7,325 nt of DNA from Anaerolineae bacterium (GTDB lineage: Bacteria; Chloroflexota; Anaerolineae; Anaerolineales; Villigracilaceae), in contig PMLN01000082.1 of the NCBI GenBank assembly GCA_003158885.1, positions 1-7,325 of the forward strand. Direction: 5' to 3'. Below, piece after piece: positions 1 to 4,897 of this stretch. Below the pieces are notes generated by a model. It did no database searches. It was not told where the DNA came from and was given only the letters and a program-made list of their open reading frames with translations. The stretch's first letter is position 1; each line of letters starts with the position of its first letter. A program made the position numbers and the translations under genes.

Positions 1-643
1 CAAACTTGATCTTCGCAAAGAGTTAAAGTATCTATATGCCCCGTCTGCCAAAAAGGTGGAAGCGGTAAAAGTGCCGCGCTTTCAATTCGCCATGATCGAC
101 GGCATGATCGAGAAGGGGCAAGGCCCATCGAGTTCGCCGCAATTCACCGAAGACCTGGGGGCGCTCTACGGCATCTCGTACACGCTCAAGTTCATGTGCA
201 AACTGCGCAAGGACCAGCCAATCGATTATCCCGTGATGGCACTGGAGGGCTTGTGGTGGATCGAGAACGGCGAGTTCGATATCCGCAAGCCGGATAACTG
301 GCTTTATACGGTGATGATCCTGCAGCCTGATTTCATCACGCAGAAGTTGTTCAAGGAGGCTTTGGAGCAATTGCGCAAGAAACGCGGTGACAGTCCGGCA
401 TTGGCCAAACTGCGCCTGGAGAAATTTGCCGAGGGACTTACGATGCAGACCATGCACATCGGGCCATACGCAAGCGAGCCGGCCACCGTCGAGCGCATGA
501 AGGCCTTCGCAACAGAAAACGGTTACCGCGACCGTGTCGGATCGGGCGGCAAGCATCACGAAATCTATATGGGTGATCCGCGCCGCGCCAAGCCGGAGAA
601 ACTCAAGACGATCCTGCGGCACCCTATTGAAAAAGCCAAGTGA
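1..643 (+). CDS. GyrI-like small-molecule-binding domain protein, 5' end outside window
   Basis: The reading frame is open from base 2 and gives 213 residues up to the TGA at 641-643. A GTG at 56 could be called as the start, but the 18 codons before it (KLDLRKELKYLYAPSAKK) match the usual N-terminus of stand-alone GyrI-like proteins, so the true start lies just outside the window and few residues are missing. Family-typical segments are LEGLWW (about residues 81-86), HIGPYASEP (152-160) and HHEIYMGDP with a following RR (185-195). GyrI-like domains bind small hydrophobic molecules; some stand-alone members are known to hydrolyse cyclopropanoid toxins. Whether this one is an enzyme or only a binding protein cannot be read from the sequence. 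No signal peptide is seen in the visible part, so it is probably cytoplasmic. It is followed after two bases by the YjbQ-family gene, suggesting co-transcription. Confidence 0.88.
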   Translation, partial: KLDLRKELKYLYAPSAKKVEAVKVPRFQFAMIDGMIEKGQGPSSSPQFTEDLGALYGISYTLKFMCKLRKDQPIDYPVMALEGLWWIENGEFDIRKPDNWLYTVMILQPDFITQKLFKEALEQLRKKRGDSPALAKLRLEKFAEGLTMQTMHIGPYASEPATVERMKAFATENGYRDRVGSGGKHHEIYMGDPRRAKPEKLKTILRHPIEKAK

Positions 644-645
644 AT

Positions 646-1065
646 ATGACGGTAAAAACTGCAAGCTTGCATCTCAGCACACGCGGCAATGCGGACATCC
701 TGGATGTTACAGAACAGATCCGCCGCACCGTTGCGGAAAGCGGCGTGAAGAACGGTGCGGTGACCGTCTTCACGCCATCCTCCACCAGCGCCTTGACCAC
801 GATCGAGTACGAGGGCGGCGCGCTTAATGATCTTCGCCGCCTGTTCGATGAGATCATTCCGGTGGATCAAGATTATGCCCATAATGCCCGCTGGGACGAC
901 GGGAACGGTCACAGCCATATTCGCTCCGCCCTGCTGGGAGCCTCGTTGAGCGTGCCTTTCGTGAATGGCCGCCTGACCCTGGGCACATGGCAACAAATCA
1001 TCTTTATTGACTTCGATAACCGCCCAAGACAAAGAGAAGTGATCCTGCAAATCATTGGAGATTGA
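646..1065 (+). CDS. yjbQ: YjbQ/UPF0047 family protein (secondary thiamine-phosphate synthase-like)
   Basis: The product is 139 residues from ATG 646, the normal family length. A GTG at 640 overlaps the upstream stop and would add two residues; neither start has a clear Shine-Dalgarno sequence, so translational coupling to the upstream gene is likely. The family is a small trimeric alpha/beta fold; E. coli YjbQ has weak thiamine-phosphate synthase activity, and its main role is unsettled. Visible landmarks are FTPSSTSALTTIEYEGG (about 42-58), YAHN with His79, DDGNGHSH with His89 and His91 (84-91) and GRLTLGTWQQI (108-118). The TTIEYE version, in place of the HTTAGL-type motif of the proteobacterial proteins, resembles the archaeal/Chloroflexota branch. 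The histidines probably form the metal or phosphate site; that is inference. Gene end and next start are separated by one base. Confidence 0.92.
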   Translation: MTVKTASLHLSTRGNADILDVTEQIRRTVAESGVKNGAVTVFTPSSTSALTTIEYEGGALNDLRRLFDEIIPVDQDYAHNARWDDGNGHSHIRSALLGASLSVPFVNGRLTLGTWQQIIFIDFDNRPRQREVILQIIGD

Positions 1066-1066
1066 C

Positions 1067-1222
1067 ATGAACTGCTTTTATCATCCCGACCGGCCGGCGG
1101 TGGGAATTTGCAAACATTGCCAACGCGCGCTGTGTTCCGAAGATGCCGCGCTGGTGGATGATTCGCTGGCCTGCAAAGGAAGGCATGAGAACGAAGTGCA
1201 TGAACGCAACTTCTTCGAATAA
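1067..1222 (+). CDS. Small B-box-like zinc-binding protein (51 aa)
   Basis: This 51-codon gene starts at ATG 1067 and stops at TAA 1220-1222. The start is supported by GGAG at 1057-1060, six bases upstream and inside the end of the previous gene. The sequence opens MNCFYHPDRPAVGICKHC and carries Cys3, His6, Cys15, Cys18, Cys23, Cys36, His40 and His45. The C-x2-H ... C-x2-C ... C ... C-x3-H spacing is that of short bacterial B-box-type zinc-finger domains, which often sit at the N-terminus of larger membrane proteins. Here it is free-standing with no membrane segment. It could bind two zinc ions and act as a protein-interaction module; its partner is unknown. The one-base spacing to the YjbQ-family gene argues for a shared transcript. 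It is easily missed by annotation because of its length. Confidence 0.82.
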   Translation: MNCFYHPDRPAVGICKHCQRALCSEDAALVDDSLACKGRHENEVHERNFFE

Positions 1223-1259
1223 ACTTCGTATGTAGGATAGAAACTCAAGGAGTCATTCG

Positions 1260-1463
1260 ATGAACACATCTTATAAGCAATTAACACGCAGTACCACCAA
1301 CCGCATGATCGCCGGAATTTGTGCAGGCATGGGCGAATTCGCAAACATCGATCCAACCATCGTGCGCTTAATCGCCGTGATTTTGATCTTCCTGACAGGC
1401 CCCGTGGTCGTCGTGGGCTATCTCGTCATGGCACTCATCATCCCGGAAAAGCAAAGCCAGTAA
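1260..1463 (+). CDS. PspC-domain small membrane protein
   Basis: The product is 67 residues, essentially a bare PspC domain. ATG 1260 is supported by AAGGAG at 1247-1252, with good spacing. The N-terminal half is cytosolic-looking and holds the family signature RSTTNRMIAGICAGMGEF (about residues 10-27), followed by IDPTIVRL, the typical lead into the membrane segment. Residues about 34-62 are hydrophobic (AVILIFLTGPVVVVGYLVMALIIP), giving one long or two short membrane passes split by GP, and the end is the family-like PEKQ. PspC was named for phage-shock regulation in enterobacteria, but free-standing short PspC proteins are common in Gram-positives and Chloroflexota, where their role in envelope stress is presumed. 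It lies 37 bases after the zinc-binding gene and is probably the last gene of the cluster. Confidence 0.9.
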   Translation: MNTSYKQLTRSTTNRMIAGICAGMGEFANIDPTIVRLIAVILIFLTGPVVVVGYLVMALIIPEKQSQ

Positions 1464-1486
1464 AGCCAAAGCAATTTCAAAGACAT

Positions 1487-1535
1487 ACTTCCGAATCCCC
1501 TCCCCTGCGGGATGCCAGGCGAAGAATTCGGAAGT
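1487..1535. repeat. Inverted repeat after pspC-like gene, possible terminator
   Basis: ACTTCCGAAT at 1487-1496 is perfectly complementary to ATTCGGAAGT at 1526-1535. The 29-base interior can form a smaller CCTG/CAGG stem (1504-1507 with 1516-1519). It lies 24 bases after the pspC-like stop, where a terminator is expected, but no clean T run follows (TTGTTTTGTT begins only at 1551). The right arm plus its flank (1527-1538) is the reverse complement of AAGACTTCCGAA at 5087-5098, so it may instead belong to a dispersed palindrome family. Confidence 0.55.
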
Positions 1536-1640
1536 CTTCGTGAATGCCGGTTGTTTTGTTAAATTTCAGGATATCAGAGATTTTATAGACAAAATTGGAT
1601 CTGCTGCTGTTCTTTGCGAAGAGTTAGAACAACGGATATA
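1536..1640. other. AT-rich intergenic stretch, no supported gene
   Basis: Bases about 1551-1650 are clearly richer in A and T than the genes on both sides. A plus-strand frame opening with GTG 1540 (65 codons) runs through here and reads plausibly up to about residue 38, but it has no Shine-Dalgarno sequence, uses AT-rich codons unlike its neighbours, and then runs antisense into the minus-strand remnant. I do not call it a gene. No convincing -35/-10 pair for the downstream aminotransferase was found; a TTGTTA at 1556 has no correctly spaced -10. Confidence 0.4.
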
Positions 1641-1804
1641 TCATTCCCCATCAATCGTACCGGCAGGCGGAACAATGCGGAAGGCGCCATCCACCTTCGA
1701 CATGTCACCAGCGACTTCCACCAAGCGCCGGATGTAAACATCCGTACCGCGTAGTTCCTGTCATCATAAAGATTTGCATCAAGCTCTTCGAAGCTCCTGA
1801 GCCC
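1641..1804 (-). pseudogene. Frameshifted C-terminal remnant of an unrecognised gene
   Basis: On the minus strand the frame ending in TGA at 1643-1641 reads ELRGTDVYIRRLVEVAGDM, then SKVDGAFRIVPPAGTIDGE, with codon choice like real genes of this region. Going upstream it hits TGA TGA next to 1762, while an adjacent frame reads RSFEELDANLYDD up to exactly that place. Joining the two with one inserted base near 1760 gives a continuous protein-like stretch of about 54 residues. The upstream frame is closed by TGA at 1805-1807, just where the ribosome-binding site of the divergent aminotransferase begins. What is left therefore looks like the C-terminal end of a gene whose 5' part is gone. I do not recognise the family. 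Chance openness over such a short length remains possible. Confidence 0.4.
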
Positions 1805-1818
1805 TCATAAGGAAATCC

Positions 1819-3009
1819 ATGTCTTACGCCACGCGAATCAGCCATCTCAAGCCGGAAGGCGCCTACCAGGTTTTGGCGCGCGCCAACCAATTGGAAGCCG
1901 AGGGGAGGGAGATCATCCACCTCGAAATCGGCCAGCCGGATTATGCGACCTTCGAAAACGTGAGCGAGGCCGGCATCGCGGCCATCCGCGCCGGTCATAC
2001 ACGTTACACCCCACCGGCAGGAATGCCCTCTCTGCGCGAAGCGATCGCGGAGGACAGTGGGCGGCGGCGAGGCATTCACATTCAGCCCGATGAAGTTGTG
2101 ATTAGCCCCGGCGGGAAACCCAACCTGTTCTTCCCCACTCTGGCGCTGGTCGAGCCTGGAGACGAAGTCGTCTATCCCGATCCAGGCTTTCCAACGTACG
2201 AAGCCATGATCCGCCTGGCGGGCGGCGTGCCGATGGCGGTGCCGCTTCTGGAAGAAAGCAATTTTTCATTCGACCTGGAGGCCTTCGACCGACTGGTCAG
2301 CAAGCGTACCAAGTTAATCATCTTGAATTCCCCCAGTAACCCGACCGGCGGGGTCATCCCGCGCGCAGACCTGGAACACATTGCAAAAAAAGCGCAGGAA
2401 TTCAACTGCTGGGTGATGACCGATGAGATTTATGCGCGCCTTGTATATGATGGGTTGAAAGTCGAATCCATTGCATCCCTGCCCAATATGAAGGAACACA
2501 CCATCATCGTGGATGGGTTCTCCAAAACCTATTCCATGACCGGCTGGCGGCTCGGCTATGGCATCATGCCGCGCGAACTGGCTGAGCGGGTCGACCTGTT
2601 ATTGACACATTCCGTGGGTTCGACCGCACACTTCACGCAATTTGCCGGATTGGAAGCCATTAGCGGGCCACAGGATAAAGTGGATTTGATGGTGGCGGAC
2701 TACGAACGCAGGCGCGATGTGATCGTTCAAGGGCTAAATCAAGTTTCCGGTTTTATCTGTCAGAAGCCTCAAGGCGCTTTCTACGCATTCCCAAATATCA
2801 AAGGCACGGGGATGAAATCCGGCGAGCTGGCCAACCTGCTTTTGGAAAAGGCAGGCGTGGCGCTGCTGCCCGGCTCTTCCTTCGGTGAATATGGCGAAGG
2901 CTATCTGCGCTTATCGTATGCCAATTCCATCGAGAACATCCGAAAGGGAATACAACAGATCAAAGCCGTGCTGGGCGAGCAGAAACAAGCCTTCCCCGGA
3001 AAAATGTGA
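1819..3009 (+). CDS. Pyridoxal-phosphate aminotransferase, class I/II (AspC-like)
   Basis: This is a 396-residue protein, the normal length for fold-type-I aminotransferases. ATG 1819 is preceded by AAGGA at 1809-1813. Visible active-site elements in order are GQPD (38-41), RYTPPAG (62-68), SPGGKPNLF (96-104, phosphate-binding turn), NSPSNPTGG with Asn174 (170-178, cofactor O3'), TDEIY with Asp202 (201-205, pyridine nitrogen), SKTYSMTGWRLGY with the Schiff-base Lys236 and Arg244, and YLRLSYA with Arg364, the usual anchor of the substrate alpha-carboxylate. All key residues are present, so an active enzyme transferring an amino group between an amino acid and a 2-oxo acid is expected. The subgroup is the broad AspC/AlaT/aromatic one, and the natural substrate cannot be named from motifs. 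It appears to be transcribed alone, as both flanks are non-coding and a new promoter begins 41 bases after its stop. Confidence 0.95.
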   Translation: MSYATRISHLKPEGAYQVLARANQLEAEGREIIHLEIGQPDYATFENVSEAGIAAIRAGHTRYTPPAGMPSLREAIAEDSGRRRGIHIQPDEVVISPGGKPNLFFPTLALVEPGDEVVYPDPGFPTYEAMIRLAGGVPMAVPLLEESNFSFDLEAFDRLVSKRTKLIILNSPSNPTGGVIPRADLEHIAKKAQEFNCWVMTDEIYARLVYDGLKVESIASLPNMKEHTIIVDGFSKTYSMTGWRLGYGIMPRELAERVDLLLTHSVGSTAHFTQFAGLEAISGPQDKVDLMVADYERRRDVIVQGLNQVSGFICQKPQGAFYAFPNIKGTGMKSGELANLLLEKAGVALLPGSSFGEYGEGYLRLSYANSIENIRKGIQQIKAVLGEQKQAFPGKM

Positions 3010-3050
3010 ACAAGAACGCATAGAATCAAATGAGAGTTCAATTCAGCCTA

Positions 3051-3079
3051 TTGACATCCGATTAAAGGTATGTAATACT
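3051..3079 (+). promoter_or_regulatory. Strong sigma-70-type promoter with extended -10
   Basis: A perfect TTGACA at 3051-3056 is followed after exactly 17 bases by AATACT at 3074-3079 (four of six consensus bases), with an extended -10 TG at 3071-3072. The expected transcript starts around 3086. It is the best promoter in the window, yet the next plus-strand protein gene of normal size begins more than 1 kb downstream. Confidence 0.6.
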
Positions 3080-3135
3080 CTAAACACTGCTGGGGGGAAC
3101 ACATCAATTGCCATCCTTATAGAAAGGAGGAGGTG

Positions 3136-3192
3136 ATGTCCAATATGGAAAGTAGTGTGAAACCCAGCGCTGTGGCATCCCTCCTCAAGTAA
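3136..3192 (+). CDS. Possible 18-residue peptide ORF with very strong RBS
   Basis: ATG 3136 opens an 18-codon frame ending in TAA TAG-free tandem stop region (TAA at 3190-3192); the peptide is MSNMESSVKPSAVASLLK. It is preceded by AAAGGAGGAGGTGAT (3123-3137), which includes GGAGGTGAT, a full match to the 16S rRNA 3' end. The first AGGAGG (3125-3130) sits five bases before the ATG; the second GGAGG is only two bases away and would suit the in-frame ATG at 3145 better. A GTG at 3133 is also in frame. The peptide has no membrane segment or cysteine. It may be a leader peptide of the structured transcript, or the Shine-Dalgarno-like sequence may serve an RNA role only. Confidence 0.3.
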   Translation: MSNMESSVKPSAVASLLK

Positions 3193-3213
3193 TAAGAAGG
3201 AAGCCACAGCGCG

Positions 3214-3250
3214 CCACGAATGCCATCCGGTTGGATGGCATTCTGGTTTA
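3214..3250 (+). terminator. Strong hairpin, likely terminator of the 3086 transcript
   Basis: GAATGCCATCC (3218-3228) pairs perfectly with GGATGGCATTC (3233-3243) around a GGTT loop. With a single bulged C at 3217, CCA at 3214-3216 also pairs with TGG at 3244-3246. The following bases GGTTTATC are only moderately T-rich, so efficiency is uncertain. On the minus strand no T run follows, so it is not obviously the terminator of the gene at 3305-3991. Confidence 0.5.
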
Positions 3251-3304
3251 TCTATCCCTTCCTAGAAATAAAGTTTTCCAACGAAGTGTTCGATGTCATG
3301 AAAT

Positions 3305-3991
3305 TCATTCCATCGTCTTCTGCAACAGCGCCAGCGCATTTGACTCTGGCTCACTGCCCTGATACGTTCCAATTATATTGCCTTGTGCATCCAACGCGGC
3401 GAAAGCGGCAATCTTGTTGGTGTTCTTGAAGCCAAAAGATTTGGTCACGCTGCCATCCCAATCGGGGATGATGACGATGTAATCCTGCGGTGCGAGTCCT
3501 TTGGCAAGAGACGCGGCAGCTTTGTCGTAGGATTCTTTCATGGCTTTCTCTGCGAAGCCGCGAAATAATTTTGGTATCGAATGTAAGTCGACGATGTTGG
3601 CGATGAGCATAGAGTCGCAATTGGCATAGTTGCTTTCGGCGCGAATTGTCTCATTGATTTTCGCGGCGGCTTCGGCGGTTTCCTGCGTGTGGAAAATCAG
3701 CACGGTGGGTTTGTCAATGGCGTTCAAGGTAATTTCACGACCAGAGCCAGCGGCTTTCAAAATTGTCGTTGGCAATTGGTGATTAGTTGTTGGCGATTGG
3801 TAATTAGTAATTGGTAATTGATTACCGTCAACTGTCAACTGATTACTGCCAACCGATAACCGCTCACTGTCCACTCCACTGGGCGCGGTCATCAAGATCA
3901 CTTCCGTGCCGTCCATCTGACCAATGACCATGCGCGAAGTTTCGCGTCCCGACATCAATGCCGCGCTCATGCCGCAGGTCTCACGGATCAT
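3305..3991 (-). CDS. Thioredoxin-fold protein lacking CXXC, with in-frame heptamer-repeat linker
   Basis: The frame is 228 codons from ATG 3991 to TGA 3307-3305. Residues about 84-228 look like a thioredoxin-superfamily domain: a KPTVLIF strand (94-100), a helix in the position of the redox helix (HTQETAEAAAKIN), a later YIVIIPDWDG strand, and a C-terminal KIAAFAALDAQGNIIGTYQG that matches the cis-Pro-strand/DxxG hairpin region of TlpA/peroxiredoxin-like proteins. No CXXC is present; the only cysteine of the domain is Cys125, so classical disulfide chemistry is unlikely. Residues about 40-75 (NQLPITNYQ-like, 7-residue period) are encoded by a heptanucleotide array. Residues 1-39 use normal codons but match nothing I know and contain no signal peptide. 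In-frame codons continue upstream of ATG 3991 to a TAG at 4012-4010, so the original N-terminus may be lost. A TTG at codon 78, just after the array, is an alternative start. Confidence 0.62.
   Translation of the reverse strand: MIRETCGMSAALMSGRETSRMVIGQMDGTEVILMTAPSGVDSERLSVGSNQLTVDGNQLPITNYQSPTTNHQLPTTILKAAGSGREITLNAIDKPTVLIFHTQETAEAAAKINETIRAESNYANCDSMLIANIVDLHSIPKLFRGFAEKAMKESYDKAAASLAKGLAPQDYIVIIPDWDGSVTKSFGFKNTNKIAAFAALDAQGNIIGTYQGSEPESNALALLQKTME
3769..3873. repeat. Heptanucleotide repeat array, 15 units, inside a coding frame
   Basis: Fifteen consecutive, in-register 7-base units fill 3769-3873. Typical units on the plus strand are TTGGTAA (3797 and 3811), TTAGTAA (3804) and, in the right half, CTGTCAA (3832) and CTGATTA (3839); the common pattern is roughly YYRNNNA. 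The total of 105 bases is divisible by both 7 and 3, so the array stays in frame with the thioredoxin-fold gene and encodes a 7-residue protein period. It resembles the short tandemly repeated heptamers known from cyanobacterial and Chloroflexota intergenic regions. Confidence 0.85.
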
Positions 3992-4012
3992 CTCTGGACA
4001 CCCGCCGAGCTA

Positions 4013-4129
4013 TTTGCATTCAAAGTGCCTCCGCCGCGTTGGAAACCGCCGTTCAACGCGGCAGGCCTTCTGCCGCTACACTTCAACGGATCCAACAATG
4101 GGCAAACTAACCACCCTTAACTGCGGTGA
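4013..4129. other. Overlapping inverted repeats between two N-terminally odd divergent ORFs
   Basis: GCCGCGTTG (4033-4041) is perfectly complementary to CAACGCGGC (4054-4062). The right arm overlaps a second hairpin, GCGGCAG (4058-4064) with CTGCCGC (4070-4076) and a 5-base loop. The two stems share GCGGC and exclude each other. The segment is bounded by the in-frame TAG (4012-4010) that closes the minus-strand thioredoxin-fold frame and by the in-frame TGA (4127-4129) that closes the plus-strand frame of the next gene. No promoter or ribosome-binding site for either gene is evident. It may be a dispersed repeat or recombination junction. Confidence 0.45.
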
Positions 4130-4141
4130 CACCTCAAATCT

Positions 4142-4474
4142 TTGAACAGCGCCTCGAGCGGATTGAACAACCTGAATTCCTCCCCGACGGCCAGCCCTGA
4201 TAGCGGGGGTGCTCCCTCGGTCGGGCCGGTAGATAGCGGCCTGAGCGATCCCATCTTGAAAACCGATTTCTGGGTCTCGATCATCAAAGCGGAGAGCCAG
4301 CATGGTTGCGCGAACGTGACCAGCACCGCCATTGATGTGGCGCAACAGCCTGACTCCAGCGGCGTGTGGGTCGAGGATTGGTCCGTGAATGTCTGTGGCA
4401 AAGATACCGTTTTCGAGGTCACCTTCACGCCCGATCCCAAAGGCGGCACGAATTACAATGTCAAACAAAAATAA
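4142..4474 (+). CDS. Ser/Pro-linker protein with C-terminal two-cysteine domain, probably 5'-truncated secreted protein
   Basis: The frame is open from the stop at 4127-4129 to TAA 4472-4474; the only usable start is TTG 4142, giving 110 residues, with no Shine-Dalgarno sequence. Residues 3-35 are a Ser/Pro/Gly/Asn-rich linker of the kind that follows a lipobox in bacterial lipoproteins. Residues about 36-106 form a compact domain with FWVSIIKAESQHGC, VWVEDWSVNVCGK and VTFTPDPKGGTNY. Its two cysteines (Cys56, Cys85) could form a disulfide, and the pattern recalls small periplasmic proteins of unknown function. No signal peptide or lipobox is encoded upstream in any frame I checked. The simplest reading is the surviving 3' part of a secreted lipoprotein gene cut by the rearrangement at 4013-4129. 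A good terminator follows 17 bases after the stop. Confidence 0.5.
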   Translation: MNSASSGLNNLNSSPTASPDSGGAPSVGPVDSGLSDPILKTDFWVSIIKAESQHGCANVTSTAIDVAQQPDSSGVWVEDWSVNVCGKDTVFEVTFTPDPKGGTNYNVKQK

Positions 4475-4491
4475 CTGACTCGCTGCAATAC

Positions 4492-4530
4492 AAAAGCCTC
4501 GCGGCCGAAGAGCCGCGGGGTCTTTATTTT
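4492..4530 (+). terminator. Intrinsic terminator after the two-cysteine protein gene
   Basis: GCCTCGCGGC (4496-4505) pairs with GCCGCGGGGT (4512-4521), 10 bp including two G-U pairs, closing a six-base loop (CGAAGA). AAAA precedes the stem and TCTTTATTTT follows. This is a classical rho-independent signal and shows that the upstream gene was, or is, a real transcription unit. Confidence 0.8.
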
Positions 4531-4609
4531 GACCTGCAATTTGTCTCATGGAAAAAATACTCGAATGTTCTTGTTCCTGGTTGTCCGCCATCGAAAAGCA
4601 CCCCCATCC

Positions 4610-4642
4610 CCCTGAGCGGAGGCACAAGCCGAAGTCGAAGGG
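4610..4642. repeat. Dispersed-repeat-like element CCCTGAGCGGAG...GAAGTCGAAGGG
   Basis: The segment starts with CCCTGAGCGGAG and ends with CGAAGTCGAAGGG. This layout matches a short repeat I recall from many environmental genomes, in which CCCTGAGC and GTCGAAGGG flank a variable middle. Only one copy is in the window, so the call rests on recognition rather than on copies seen here. Bases 4531-4609 to its left hold nothing I can identify. Confidence 0.35.
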
Positions 4643-4675
4643 CCGGTACCTGCAAGATGGCGTGCGGTGCGCCAG

Positions 4676-4807
4676 AAAAAATCTTTGCGGACTTTGCGGC
4701 TTTGCGTGCGGTTTTTCTTTTCCTCATCCGCACCAATCCGTCAAATCCGTGTCATCCGCGTTCTATTTCGAAAAAATCTTTGCGAGCTTTGCGTGCTTCG
4801 CAGTTCG
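4676..4807. repeat. Nonamer-type repeat zone (CTTTGCGnn and ATCCGnnnn units)
   Basis: Two related blocks begin with the same 12 bases, AAAAAATCTTTG (at 4676 and 4771). Each continues with CTTTGCG-led units of 8-9 bases (4683, 4692, 4700 in the first block; 4778, 4787, 4796 in the second). Between them lie four ATCCG-led units of 9-10 bases at 4726, 4736, 4745 and 4754. Similar CTTTGCG and ATCCGTG strings are frequent intergenic repeats in environmental bacterial genomes. Open frames crossing this zone are artefacts of the repeats. Bases 4808-4897 after it are AT-rich and show no gene. Confidence 0.7.
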
Positions 4808-4897
4808 TTCTTCGATCTTAATAAAACCATACTTGAAATAAAGGGTGGGCGTCAGTTTTTTGGAAATTCGTTTATCGGCTGTGGTCTAGTCATTAAA

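Larger units (their letters stand above)
3086..3250 (+). ncRNA. Candidate structured small RNA or peptide-coding transcript
   Basis: Between the promoter at 3051-3079 and the hairpin ending at 3246, about 160 bases would form a compact transcript. It contains a perfect 10-bp stem (GCGCTGTGGC 3167-3176 with GCCACAGCGC 3203-3212). The loop of that stem carries CCTCCTC (3180-3186), an exact complement of GAGGAGG (3127-3133) in the Shine-Dalgarno region upstream, so a pseudoknot or a switch is possible. TGCCATCC at 3109-3116 can pair with GGATGGCA at 3233-3240, the right arm of the terminal hairpin, which would break that hairpin. I match it to no known RNA family; the fragment GAAGGAAGC near 3196 recalls SRP RNA, but the rest does not fit. 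Whether it is an RNA that acts itself or an mRNA for the 18-residue ORF is open. Confidence 0.45.

Noticed and set aside
1540..1737. Plus-strand 65-codon ORF
   Set aside because: GTG start without Shine-Dalgarno sequence, AT-rich codons unlike neighbours, and its second half runs antisense to the more protein-like minus-strand remnant.
3115..3186. Minus-strand 24-codon ORF starting MPQRWVSHYFPYW behind GAGGAGG
   Set aside because: The Shine-Dalgarno-like GAGGAGG is only one base from the ATG and is the complement of the plus-strand loop; no minus-strand promoter was found, and the plus-strand signals explain the region better.
3086..3250. SRP, 6S or tmRNA identity for the structured transcript
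   Set aside because: GAAGGAAGC recalls the SRP apical region, but the partner strand and symmetric loop are absent; the ends do not pair as in 6S RNA, and there is no tRNA-like end.
3220..3429. Plus-strand 69-codon ORF after the terminal hairpin
   Set aside because: Its start lies inside the hairpin arm, and the rest is antisense to the end of the thioredoxin-fold gene.
4013..4129. Integron attC-like recombination site
   Set aside because: GTTCAAC and ATCCAAC fit the RYYYAAC box, but no matching GTTRRRY box lies at the other end of the hairpin, and no integrase or cassette pattern is seen.
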